From Pholiota molesta (lineage: Eukaryota > Basidiomycota > Agaricomycetes > Agaricales > Strophariaceae), in assembly GCA_014925825.1 (NCBI GenBank), contig JACGCK010000082.1, positions 1 through 64,000 of the forward strand: a DNA stretch of 64,000 nucleotides, written 5' to 3'. Under the pieces are notes generated by a model. That model was not told the origin of the DNA and searched no databases. It saw nothing but the letters and a program-made list of their open reading frames with translations. Both the position numbers and the translations under genes were made by a program. How positions within the stretch are numbered: the first letter of the stretch is position 1; every line of letters starts with the position of its first letter. Of this stretch, positions 24,991 to 35,800 are shown piece after piece.

Positions 24991-25345
24991 GTACCAACTA
25001 CTTCACCAAATCCCCCCGTCGCCGAGCTCGCATTCATGACCAGCGGTCCTATGCAAGCCTTTCCCTCCTATACCCCCCTCGGCATTGAGCACCGATACCC
25101 CTCCATTCCTTCTTGCGGGTCTTGGCGAACTACAGGTCCAACTCGATGCCTCCTCGAAAGGAAATCTTCCCTGATCCTGTTTATTGGCGCACTTGAGGTA
25201 TTAATTGGGTATTAACGGACACTACTTTGGGCCCAACTCGAGAGGATTGCGGAAATGCAGTCGCCATGAAGAGGACGGTGATCAACGTGTCGAGGCGGGT
25301 AGGGTAGGAAGGTGACATGGGAATAGGATCCCCAGTGAATCGGAG
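24991..25345 (+). pseudogene. HEM14 3'-end relic
   Basis: Directly behind the membrane-protein gene, this stretch matches HEM14 from about 22095 to 22500. It shows the GTACC-A-CTACTTCAC start, the ATGACC-GCGGTCC-TA block, the GAACTACAGGTCCA block, TTTATTGGCG and GAGAGGATT-CGGAAATGCAGTCG. Internal deletions and stop codons make it non-coding. It suggests that a HEM14-plus-membrane-gene segment was once duplicated and then lost. Confidence 0.8.
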
Positions 25346-25944
25346 TACATACGATGGTCGCTGGCTTTTCTACATCATTCAATTCCCGTCTTCAGACTTC
25401 CAGTCAAGCAAGTGTGTCTTGCTGCATGGTTGATGGAATTCGTTCAACGAACGGCTGCGTTCGTCACCAATTTTCATATATGTATTCCCTTGTATTCCCT
25501 ACGTGCACACAAATGATACCTGCCAGTTTTTAGTTCTTACCAACGCTATTTTTCGAATTGTTTTCTGATATTCATTTGTCCCTATTGTTTTTATGCAACA
25601 TACCACCCAGCAACTGCAAGTCTGAATCAACGAGTTTGTGTTCCGAAACCTATATACAACCATGCGTCGTCGAAATATACCACTTTGCAACCTCAGTAGT
25701 TCAGTTATGGACCAGACAACAACGATAAATTGCAGATCGAGAATTACGAGGAATGATATTACAACCACAGTCCAGTCAACATAAATACTACGCCAGCTGG
25801 TACCTGAGAAGGGATTTTATAAAGAAAGGCGAGCCGTGGAAGCGAGCAAAGTAGAATGGAGTGAGAAGGGGTATGGAAACAAAAGGCCAAGTGCGAAACG
25901 AGAATGTACAGTACCACTAAGACAAGACAAGAAGTGAAATCGAA

Positions 25945-27500
25945 TTAGACGGCGGCGGCGGCAGGCGCGTTGGCCGCAGTGTAATCCTAACAAATAGAGT
26001 CGGTATTAGGTAAGAAAAATAACGAGGAGGAAATTTTACGAACCTCCATCTCGGCGTCGAGATCGGCGGCGGTCTTGGGAGGCCTCTCGGTCTTGCGAGC
26101 ACCACCCCTTCCTCGTCGTCCACGACCAGCTCCGGTTCTATGGGACGGTGGTGAGATATTGGCGCCTGTCGACTGTGGGACTTCAACCGACCTTGGGGCT
26201 TGAGCCTTACCAGTTGCCGCAGCGGCAGCAGCAGGCGCGGGGGCCACACGAGATGCCAAAGGGAGGGGCTTCGATGGATCCACGACAATTTCAATCTTCA
26301 TAGGCCGTTCTAGATGAATACGAGTCGAAGAGAAGAGCGGGGCAGGTTAGTCGGCTGTTCATTGAGGCAAGTCCATGCAAAAGGGAAGAGGGTCAAATGG
26401 GACGCGCAAGCATCCATAGACCACCTTGTTTACCGCGAAACCGTATAGCTGTGTCTCTGCATCGCCTTGAGTATTTGCAACTTCGAACCAGCTTAGCTTT
26501 AGATATCCGACACCGCATCCAAGAGGAAAACGACAGATGAGCTTGGAATGAGTGGCAAAGAGACCGAGCGCTTCTTCAAAGCGATCGGACATGCCTCTGC
26601 TTGACATCCTCTGTCCATCTTCCTCTGGTTCTTCATCAAAGTGTACCACAGGCTGTGATGCACTGTTCTCATCGTGAACATGAAGAGTATTCACGACGTG
26701 TCTCGAACCAGCTCAATCCATCCAGGGTGATCAGTCCTGGAGAATAAGGAGAGCTGCTGTCCGCTGAATGAGCTGGACAGAAAGTTCGAATAACACAAGA
26801 TGGCATCTTTGTCCCGCATGCAGGGATAAATGCGCATCTGAGAAGTTGTCGCCGTCTTGGTATTGCATACAGGTTGGTCAGAGACAGCAAGCCAACGGTT
26901 CCGCTGCAAGGGGAAGGTCACGAAGCAGGATATTCCCCACTCCAGGAACAGGGCGATATATGCGAAAGGTGAGAGGAGAGGCGGTACTAACTGCCATCGA
27001 TAAGTCGGTTGTTGTATTGCTGGAAGGCCTTCGCGCCGTCACCCTTCTTCTGGAAGGTGATGGTGGCGACACCCTTTGAGCGTCCTCCGGCGTCATAATG
27101 CAAGTTAACTTCTCGCAGGGGACCAATGGTGGTAGTGAAAAGGTCCTAAAGATAGCAGGAGGAAATGAGTGGGTGTACACGTGCCAAACGCACGAAATCA
27201 CACGGACCTTGATTTGAGCCTCATTCACGTCTCCAGGAAGGTTTGAAACAACGATTTTCTCCGATCCTTGGGCGACGGCCTTGGGGGCCACAACGGGGGC
27301 TGCGGCGGCACGAGTACGCTGAGCGGGGGTGGCGACGGGTTTTCCGAGAACTTGGGCACGAGCAGTGCCAGCAGCACGGCGGCCGCTTCCACGACGAGCG
27401 GTCTTGGGCTTGGAGGAGATGATCTGCAGAAAATTTCGGTCAGACGCGGTCCATTTACGTGGCAGGAGCAGCTGCGAACCTCGTCGAGGGACTTGTCCAT
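25945..27500 (-). CDS. YRA1: mRNA export adaptor Yra1/ALYREF
   Basis: Five exons (27500-27480, 27423-27208, 27145-26992, 26309-26044, 25986-25945) give 232 residues. The protein couples transcription and splicing to export by recruiting Mex67/NXF1 as part of TREX. The N-terminal UAP56-binding motif (MDKSLDEIISS) leads into an RRM (KIVVSNLPGDVNEAQIKDLF, then GRSKGVATITF). RG-rich loops (GAGRGRRGRGGARK) and the C-terminal AADLDAEMEDY box complete the REF signature. Intron 3 is 682 nt, more than ten times the usual size here, and splits the last RRM strand. Yeast YRA1 is autoregulated through an unusually long intron, so this may be conserved; that is inference. It shares a 208-bp divergent promoter with RPC31. 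Confidence 0.93.
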
Positions 27501-27708
27501 TATAGTTGATAGAATAGGTCGTTAATAGAAAGAAAGGGAGGGATGAAGTGATGAGTGGCGGAGGTGGTGGTGGGGGGGAAGAAAGAAGTGGCTGCTGCTG
27601 TGCTTTCGGAGTCACTCCTTATGAGGATGTCGGAGCTTGAATTCGATCATAGCCCGCTTCCGGACAGTCAACAAGGCCTTCATCAAACGTTCCCCTCTAT
27701 CTATCCCT

Positions 27709-28573
27709 ATGTCTCGAGGCGGTGGTCGCGGTGGTCGCGGCGGTGGGTGGGGCGGCGGACGCGGCGGCTTTTCGAACGCCCTGCCGCCCATGGGTCTGAC
27801 TTTCGCGGATCTACAAAACCTATCGCGGGAGGCTACAGCTTTATATCCTGTGTGTTTCAGTTGCCTTCTTTGAACGCATATATTCACCTTGTATGTAGCC
27901 AGCGCGTGTTCCGGTATTGACAGAACCTTCGCCCGATGAGAAGCGTATCGCTGAGCTCCAGTTAGGATATGCCGCACGAATGAGGAAATCGCAGTATTAC
28001 CTCGTCGAGAAAACTAAAACAACAGGCGAGCGAAAAATGCAACTTGTATCGTTGTGCACTGGCTGAAGGGGGTATTAGAATTGGAACGATACTCGGACAA
28101 GTATAGACCATCAGCCGCTACGCAGCCTACGCTAAAACGGAAAGACCTCCATGCACCCTTCTTTCCGACCGAGGTTTTCGAAGATTACTTCAACCCAAAA
28201 CGAAAGAAAAAACCCGCGCCGCAGCAGCCTACTACTGGGAAGGTCAAGATGAATCTTGAGGAGCTCGCAGAAGATGCAGAGGACGAGGTGAGTCATAACC
28301 CATTTTCTTATCTTATCCTGCTTACCCTATGAGCAGGAAAAATCATCCGAAGAACGCTCGGATGCTGGCTCCCAGGCGGCCGAATCAGACTACGATGTTG
28401 ACGAAGAATACGGCGAAAATGACTATGCTGAAAATTACTTCGACAACGGCGAGGGAGACGACAACGACGACTTGGGCGGAGGGGTGGTGGAGATGATGGC
28501 GGAGGTAGGTCTATTCTCTATTGCAAGTAATCAGCATTCCGATTGACTTTCTGTAGGGGGAGATTACGACTGA
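27709..28573 (+). CDS. RPC31: RNA polymerase III subunit Rpc31 (RPC7), frameshifted tail
   Basis: Exons are 27709-27849, 27899-28025, 28079-28287, 28337-28504 and 28557 onward. The protein belongs to the Pol III initiation heterotrimer. It shows a Gly/Arg-rich start, LTFADLQNLS, a VEKTKTT-ELERYSDKYRPS block, then LHAPFFPTEVFEDYFNPKRKKK and an acidic, Gly-rich end. Intron 2 (28026-28078) begins GC, the only donor that keeps ELERYSDKY in frame. In the assembled sequence the Gly-rich end at about 28480 is one base short. One more G in the GGAGGGG run would give a Gly/Asp run ending DYD with a stop at 28571-28573. As written, the frame runs on to a TAA at 28707-28709. A homopolymer sequencing error is as likely as a real mutation. 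Confidence 0.82.
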
Positions 28574-28840
28574 TGAATCCGTGAAATTAATTTATTTCAT
28601 TGCATTTTTGTATCATACCACTGCCCTACTATTCCATTTCAATCACAGGATTGGACAACACCATATTTCGCGCGATATCCAAAGAACTATGACGCTACTC
28701 GTTTTTTAACGATGAAGATGTGATGCGTCTCTCCTTCAACGGATTTTGGCGAGTTCTACGGAGTATAAGTATACTAGGACCAACAATGCGATGAAGGCCA
28801 GTTACCTGACAAAAAAAAATGCCAATTACAGAACGACAGT

Positions 28841-29719
28841 CTAACGCGAAAAACCAGCACGAGTCGCGTAGACCTCATTCCAACCTACTTTTAGTACATC
28901 GTAAAGTGCCATGTCGACAACACCCAAATAGCGAGCATTGCGCCACATCCCGTACAAGAAGTCCAATTGCCGCTCAGCAGCATCATACGACGTAGCCCAA
29001 AGCGAGCGATTGCTCGGAATGGCCATCTCGAACAGCAACAAGTCGTCTTTCATATACATCCAAGTCTGCATGGCGAGGAAGGCGTCCGGATACGGCAAAT
29101 CGTAGGTGATCACTGGCAGAATCGCCTGATCGAGCGTGGTACTTGAATTCGAGGCCACGGGGGCCAGAGACGGCGGGAAAGGCTGCGGCAGCGAGGCGCA
29201 GTTCGCCTCAAACACGCTGGAATGGACCAGGAAGAGCGTGTATGTCTTGCGCTTCCCTTCAGGCGGGCATGCGATGATGTGGGTTGGGCAGACACACACT
29301 GACTCTGGGAGCGAAATCCGGAGCTGGGTTGGCAGTTGGCCGGCGTGGATGGGCGGTGTAATTATGTCGCTGCCATGGATCCCGTCCAGCAAGCTGGAAG
29401 AGTGTTGCGGAAGGAAGGAAGAGATATGTAAGTCGGAGGAAAGTTATGGACCGGTGAGGGCATACCTTAGGCCGTCGGGTGGCGCGGGAGGGCGTACAGG
29501 CGATGGAAGTTCTACTGTTTCCAATTTTCCAAATGTATCAGGAAATTTGCGCCTCAGAGCGGCAACGTCAACTGGATCCAGCGCGGGTATCCCCAGAGTC
29601 ACTGGGAAGGGTATGGGGTCATTCGGTGGTTGGCTGTTTGATGCTTGAGTATTTGAAACCGAGCTTGAGGATCTGTGATGGGTTCGTCCCCGAGTGGGTG
29701 GGAATTTACGGCGCGTCAT
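28841..29719 (-). CDS. clp1: Clp1-like (clampless1) developmental protein
   Basis: Two exons (29719-29466, 29393-28841) give 268 residues. The C-terminal half has the features I associate with Clp1: LRISLPESVCVCPTHII, a TLFLVHSSVFEANC strand, PYPDAFLAMQTWMYMKD, and the ending LYGMWRNARYLGVVDMALYDVLKVGWNEVY. In Coprinopsis and Ustilago Clp1 acts below the mating-type homeodomain proteins and is needed for clamp formation or dikaryon growth. No enzymatic motif is known. The N-terminus is Ser/Pro-rich and variable. The gene is convergent with RPC31. Assignment is from remembered family features, so moderately sure. Confidence 0.66.
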
Positions 29720-29939
29720 ATTCAATCTGAGCGGTCGTGAAAGATTAGAGTGTTCCTTGATAAGTGGAGGTGGCAGAACACGATGTAAGCAAATAACCAG
29801 GGTTCCTTAAGTATGCCGCAGAGAACAATGCAAAAAATGGATGGGCTCAACCCGTCCAAGCAAACCACAGCATGACCATGCAAGTTTGAAACCAACCAGG
29901 GCACCTGAAACGATATGCCACGACGTTTGTGGCCCACTA

Positions 29940-30260
29940 TCAGAAAGCACCGTTTTTAATATTGAACGGGAACGTTTCCTCTGCGGATTTGGGACCAGTT
30001 CCACCTCCCAAGCACATGGCACAGAGAAACAAACCCCACATATGTAGCACCAGACCAACAGATACAGGGAGGAGTACAATTATGCAAGCAGAGCCAACAA
30101 CCATCTCGACGCAGGTTGCTTGAACTGCAGAAGCAGGAGATGAAACCTTTCCTGTCGCCAAAGCGACATTAGTCGAGTACAATACAAGAGCCTGCACAAA
30201 GTGAGAAACGGTTATGCGCTTGAGAAATTCCATAAGGTCAGGGAATTCAAAACGGTCCAA
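29940..30260 (-). other. possible remnant of a small membrane protein gene
   Basis: A minus-strand frame of about 106 codons contains two hydrophobic stretches (around SHFVQALVLYSTNVALA and GSACIIVLLPVSVGLVLHMWG). It has no start context, homologous neighbour or conserved motif that I recognise. It could be a decayed gene or chance. The rest of 29730-30825 shows nothing else. Confidence 0.25.
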
Positions 30261-30825
30261 TTTGAGCCGTGCTGCAAAGAACTAGAAAACGGCAGTTGAG
30301 AGAGCCAGGATTGAACAATGAATGTTCGCGTTGTGGTGCCATTGTGCTAAAGTTCAATGGTAAGCGCGGGTTTGTTTTGAGGTCCTTAGCAAGTCCATAG
30401 TCAGAACGTCAAGACAATGGATTGCGGCACCCAATGTCTGAAAGGGAGACTGTTACAGCCTTTAATCCATCGACCAGCCGTACATCGCAAATACCCTGAT
30501 TGACCCTTGATTGACCCGAAACTTGAAATTGCTTGGAAGTGGAGTGAATCCCCAATGTTCGTTCTGGCTATAGCGCCTTTCAAAACTTGAACTTGTTAGA
30601 TTATAGCAACACCGAGTATATCAAGTGATCAAAGGTAGGAACTAGTATGACTTTCGAGGACAATTCGAGGAAGGGAACGGGGGGTTGTGACGCTGTCACC
30701 GTGACAATAATCGTGATTCGGAGTGGCATGGTCACGTGCATACTTAATTGACGTCACTCCGACTACAAATCGCTTTCTAGTGCCCAACTTTGGCCCAACT
30801 ACCTTCATATCCTTCTCATTCGAAA

Positions 30826-31549
30826 ATGACTTCCTCTGACGGTCCTAACTCTTCGCAGTACAATGATCGCTATAATGACGAAAGAGAGCGAGTTCAACAG
30901 AATGGCATGGACCACCCACCATACTCCTTAAATCAGCCGAAGCCGTTCACAGCACGACATCAAGGCTCTTGTTTTTGTGGCAAGGTCCAATTTGAGATTT
31001 CCAGAGAAAGGCCCCTTGATGCCAAATTTTGCCACTGTCGTACTTGCCAGACACTGCATGGAGCGCCATTTCAGTGGGTAAGCACTCTCAATTTTTGAAC
31101 GCTGTAAATCTGTTCCCGACAATAAAATAGGCAGCCATAATCGAAAAAACCGACCTTTATTTTACGAAAGGGAAAGAACAATTAGTGTTTTGGAATGCTG
31201 AAGAGCAGTCGCAGGAACACGTTCTTCCTTGTAAGGTCTCCTGCATTAATTGTCGGACGCCCATCATGGATGAGGGGCGGAAAATGTTAATGGTATTCCC
31301 CACGCTCCTTCACTTCGAAAGCCATGAGGATCAGCGCAAGTTCTACCCAAGGTTAGGATGTTTTTTTTTCGTTGTGCAAGGATCATTGCAATCTTACTGA
31401 CTCCCAACTTCTGTAGCTGCCATATATTTTATTCCCAACGTGCAGTCGATGTAAACGATGGATTGCCCAAGTTCGAGAAACATAAAGATAGCAGCCCACA
31501 AATTTCGGAGTCTAGTGGAAATGTGCTTGATAAGGGGGCAATTGATTGA
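30826..31549 (+). CDS. GFA/CENP-V-domain protein
   Basis: Three exons (30826-31077, 31131-31351, 31417-31549) give 201 residues. The zinc-binding GFA fold is visible as GSCFCGKVQFEI, then FCHCRTCQTLHGAPFQW, and later a CxxC in VSCINCRTPIMDEG. The order C-x-C, C-x-C-x-x-C, C-x-x-C matches glutathione-dependent formaldehyde-activating-like proteins. Substrate specificity cannot be read from sequence; most fungal members are of unknown role. The C-terminal helix-poor tail (VDVNDGLPKFEKHKDSS) is typical of fungal versions. Splice junctions restore each block without gaps. Confidence 0.85.
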
Positions 31550-32331
31550 GTCCCTGGTTTGTTATGCGTACTTAATATAGTTCAACTCTGGTTGTCAAAT
31601 TCCTCGACCTCAAACTCGGTGTGAAGAATTTAATAAGTTCAATTCAATTGATGTTTACCATTACACTTTTAGCAGTAACTACTGTAGTTGAATCCAGATA
31701 CGCTATCCTTAGACGCGGCGTCTCGCTAAGCGCTCGACCGCGAGCTCCTCCCAGATTTCGCACGCATCTCGCTTTCATCGCATTTGCAAGTAATTTCATG
31801 AATCCACCACCTGTCAGGCCAGCAGACACCCCACTCATCGTTTGTTCCGCCGACGCTTATTTCTGTTTATGCATAACCATGCGTTCAAACTATTAGCAGA
31901 AAATGGGGGTACAGATTCAGTGAGGGCGGAAATCTCCTGCAGTCCCTGAGCTCACTGTTAGAAATCAAATACACGGGTCCCATTCTTCTGATGAAGAACG
32001 TGTTGGGAACTACATCGGTGACAATGTTGATGAAAATCTGGCGCTTGGATTTGTTATCTTACTCCAATCAATCTCTCACCACCTGTGCTTCCCACGGCTT
32101 AATTAAGGATTCGCTTGGATGCTTGGGACAAGCTCTGCACGATTTTGGGGACAGTGACTCGGGTAAAAAAAAAATAGGATTGCAAATGGGAGACATCACT
32201 ACCATTCGAGAATGCCGTGGTATGGGTCGAGAATATCCTGCCACTACCATGAGGCCCGACTATCTGAATTGCCTCCGCATACTTGGACAAAGGGTCGGCT
32301 CCTTCAGCGTCTCATATGATCTGTAAAGGCA
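31550..32331. other. intergenic with diverged TAF13-upstream copy
   Basis: 31650-31790 resembles 39725-39880, the 5' flank of TAF13, sharing CGCTCGACCG, AGATTTCGCACGC and TCTCG-CTTTCATC words in the same order. No coding portion of TAF13 follows. Nothing else is recognised up to the mobile element at 32341. Confidence 0.45.
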
Positions 32332-32539
32332 GCATCTATGGAGTACGGGTTCGATTGGTATTTCTCGATTCCCCCTTAAGGAAATTCGGCAATCACCACT
32401 GTCCCGTGATGAGTATAAAAATAAATTCTTCATCGCTCATCCCGCCGTGGCCGTTATCTCCCCCCGAGAGACCGGCGGGCCTGTCTGAAGGTGGCCCCAG
32501 CAGTCAATATTCTGAGTTTAAACATAGTAGCCATATGGA

Positions 32540-32890
32540 ATCTGTAGAGGTGCCCACACCCTGAAAGCTCGGCGCCAGGGCTGTGACTGGCCCCGTTGAG
32601 GTGCGGCGAGGGGGCGGCGCTGGACGGCTGGGATGCCGGCGCCCGCGTCGCCTTCGGTATTCGCGTGGGCTTGGCGTCGGCGGGGCGCGGGGAGAGCGCG
32701 CGGGCGGGGTTCGTGCTGGACTGCGAGCTCGTCGTGCTCGTCCGGGCGTTTCCGTTGGCGTTTCCGTTGGGCAGGTCAGGCTTCAGCGCTTCAGCAGCGT
32801 ATGGCGATGAGTAGGTGCGTGCGCGCTGGAAGTCCTTTTTGGTATTCGGCTGCAAACTAGCGCCGTTGGTCAATGGCTTAGCGGCCAAGA
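32540..32890 (-). pseudogene. GC-rich captured gene fragment
   Basis: On the minus strand an open frame of about 115 codons reads like a disordered exon (KKDFQRARTYSSPYAAEAL, then NGNANGNARTSTTSS and PTRIPKATRAPASQPSSAAP). GC content jumps well above both flanks and the segment has no start codon or partner exons. It lies inside the MULE-like termini. The source gene is not in this window and I do not recognise it. Confidence 0.5.
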
Positions 32891-32968
32891 GGATCTACCA
32901 TAAGCTTACCGGAGACGGGCTGAGACGTGCGGTAATATCCATGGATGGCCGGAAAACTAGACTCGATG

Positions 32969-33079
32969 CCAGTCTACAGGGGAGATTATCACATATGTAG
33001 ATTTGGGCGAAAATGATGGATGACAAAGAATCTCCCAATTCGTATGCGTGGGTGCGGGATAATCTCCCCTGTAGACTGG
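32969..33079. repeat. 22-bp inverted repeat (palindromic spacer)
   Basis: The arm 32969-32990, beginning CCAGTCTACAGGGGAG, is exactly complemented at 33058-33079, with a 67-nt loop. The right arm overlaps the start of the inner TIR element at 33076. It may be a small foldback insertion or part of the host element's subterminal structure. Confidence 0.6.
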
Positions 33080-33238
33080 TAGGGATTAACCGTGAAATCT
33101 CGCGAGAGATTTCAAACCCCGTCTGAACGACCCAACAAGGGAATTTGATGGGAAATATTTGAAATTCACCATTCACGTGGGGAGGCGCGTAGGCGCGTCG
33201 CGTCGCGACCTTGGAAATGCATCCAAAACCCTCCTTTC

Positions 33239-33730
33239 ATGACTCTATCTACGCCGTTCAAGCGTTCTCGCAACGATGAGAATGCGAACATTTCTCGTTC
33301 AACTCCGGCACGGGCGCGAGACCCATTTCGCACGCCGCTAAGATCGATCTCACAGTCACAGCCCAACGTTACACCTGCCAACCTCCCTCAGGCTAGTAGT
33401 ACTCACAATTCTTTTGTCTTTCTCGATGGCTCCACACCTGTTCCCAAGAGGCGCCGCTTTGCTAAGGACATACAACCTAGCGAGCACAAGGATCTCATTC
33501 GAAAACGACAGGAAGCCGAAGAACAGAAGGCCAAAATGGCTACAGAACAGGCAGCCAAGGACAGGGAGATGCACGAGCAATATCAGCGCGATCTCTTGAC
33601 TTCCCAGGTCAATCGCGTACTTCAGTACATTGAGGACGTCGGATTCTCTAGTGTCTACCATTTCCTGCACGTCTTCTTCAGCAATCGCGAACATTCTCAT
33701 TCCTCTAAAGTCTCCCAACCACCATATTAA
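33239..33730 (+). pseudogene. 5' fragment of a DUF6589-like gene
   Basis: A 163-codon frame starts with MTLSTPFKRSRNDENANISR and a Ser/Arg-rich region. It continues with a KRQEAEEQKAKMATEQ helix and ends soon after VNRVLQYIEDVGFSSVYHFLHVFF. The last block is the short helical motif seen at the start of many long mushroom proteins annotated DUF6589. Those run several hundred residues further; here the frame stops after VSQPPY and no downstream portion is present. The hAT element sits 112 bp further on. The family call is from memory of the motif and is moderate. Confidence 0.5.
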
Positions 33731-33842
33731 TGTGCAAACCTTCCCTCAGTGGCTAGTTGGTGGCTAGGTGGGCTCTTTCTTATTTAAATAACTACTACTA
33801 TTATTGAACAGATAATACTGATGTCTTTTGAATGATAGACAC

Positions 33843-35800
33843 TAGACTGTCCGCGGTCCGGGCCTGGCCCGGCTGGCCCGGGGCCGACCCTGGCCCGGCC
33901 CTGGAGGGCCAGGGGCCAGGGCCAGCACATCCATCGCTGGCCCGACCCCAGCTAGGGCCGGGGTCAGCGCTTGCTTGACCCGGCCCTCGGGGTCGACCCC
34001 GGGTCGGCCCGGGGCCGGCCCTACTTTTCCAGCTCATAAACCAGTCTAGTCTTCTTGTATGTACAGCATTTCAATAATATTCTTTAGTTGAAATGAATGC
34101 ATTTGAAGTTAAACTATATACATAATGTACCTAGTCACTACCAGTGCGAACTCGCGCGAACCCTCCTGAGTCTCCCGCGGCGCTCGTAAAACGGCGGAGT
34201 GTAACTACTCACCTAGTTGGTAGTCTCAGTGTCCGATTGTGCATCCACTGGGCTCTTGTCGCGGCCATCCTCCCAAGCCACCTCCGTGACACGTTGTCGC
34301 ATCGACGCAAGGTCGAACAGCTGCCATCGATGTGCCTGTGTCCTGACATCCGGCCTGTCGACCGCGATTGTTGTTTCCTCCTTGCAAGTCGATGATTCAC
34401 AGTCGATATTCTGCGATGCGGGAGGTCGACGGGTGAATGGGATGATTGGCCTTATTGTGCTGGCAAAGCGGCGGGGTCTGTGAGCGCGACGAAGTCAGCT
34501 GGGTGAAACAAGAGCGTACCAGGGGGGCCCTACAGACCTCCAATAACAACCCGACTCTGCTTGCAAATCCGCCGTGCGCCCTTTTGTCTGTCGTGCGTCC
34601 GTCATATCGTGCGCCCGTCATCCATCCTGCCCCCGCCAGCCAGTTCCAGGTGTGAAACTTGGGGATGGCGGCAAGTGGAGGGCATGGCGGCGACATGCGA
34701 GCGTGGGTGCCCAAGCTGACGTTGTCCTAGATCCTGCGAAAAGGCGGCGGAGGGAGGCTATACGGCATCACCGTGGACTCCTGGAGTGGGCATCTTCAGC
34801 ATACAGATGGTAATGAAGAAAATAGAACGTACCGCGGGCCTATACAGGCCCCGCGTCGTCGCCCGCAGCCGTTCCTCCGCCGCCGCCGCCATTCGTTCCT
34901 CGCCTGCTGCTCGTCATCCATGTGCCCGCCATCGGTCGGTCGTCATCGATTTCTGTCGTGCTTGCACTTCGGTTGGTCGGCTTCGTCGTGCTGGCAAAGG
35001 CGCGAGAGTTTGTTAGCGTGGCGAGGTCAACAAGATGAAAGTAGAACGTACCAAGGGGGCCTCTACAGACCCTCAGTCTGCTACAGACCTGGCGCGTTTA
35101 CTGCTCTGGTGGTAGCTGGTGGCCGAGGACCGATGCGCGCATCACTGGTCATGGAGCAGCCCAGCTCGCGGCGTCGACCAGCGCGAGGCCGTCATCCCTC
35201 GTTGTCACCCTCTGACTCCCGCGCAGTCGTTCGTGGTCGCGGTCGCGGTTGTTTGTTCTGCGGCGAAGTCGCCGCGTGCACTGCCGTGGTGGTAGTTCGA
35301 CATCCCGCGCGTCATCCATCACGCATATTCGCGTCATCGTGGACGTCTGTGGTGTCAATCACCGTCGTTGAGAAGAAGTTGGGTTGCAAGGAGCGTACCT
35401 TGTGGATCTCCCGTTCCCCGGGTCTTCCCTTGATCTCCCACTTCTCCAAGTCTATGCTCTTGCATCCTGCACGATGTGGGGCGTTGGTTGGAGTGCTGCA
35501 TGGGCGCCGGGCGGTGCGCTGGGTGCCTTGATGAGGTTATTCGTTGGATGAAGGTCAATGTGAACGCGTCGGCGCGTAAACAAACGATTCAAGCGGCGCT
35601 CCGGCAAATACCGGTCGCGTGCCGCGTTTTGCCGCGTGGCCCCGGGCCGACCCTGGGCCGACCCCGACCCGGCCCTCGGGGCCAGGGCCACCGCGGGCCA
35701 GGGCCAGGGCCAACATCAAGCTGACCCGGCCCCGGAGGGCCAGGGCCAGGGCCAGCAAAAACAGGCCGGCCCTGGCCCGGCCCGGCCCGTGGACAGTCTA
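33843..35800. mobile_element. non-autonomous hAT element
   Basis: A perfect 8-bp duplication, ATAGACAC, flanks the element (33835-33842 and 35801-35808). The termini are TAGACTGTCC and GGACAGTCTA, followed inward by long GGCC/CCCGG-rich tracts (33853-34020 and 35636-35790). An 8-bp duplication with TA-G ends is diagnostic for hAT. The 1.6-kb interior has no transposase. It contains four degenerate modules that each include CGTACC followed by a G/C-rich ACAGACC-like word (34515, 34828, 35047, 35394). Confidence 0.85.

Noticed and set aside
32340..32375. GGGTTCGATT as a tRNA B box
   Set aside because: No A box, no acceptor stem and no clover-leaf; the word belongs to the MULE-like terminus.
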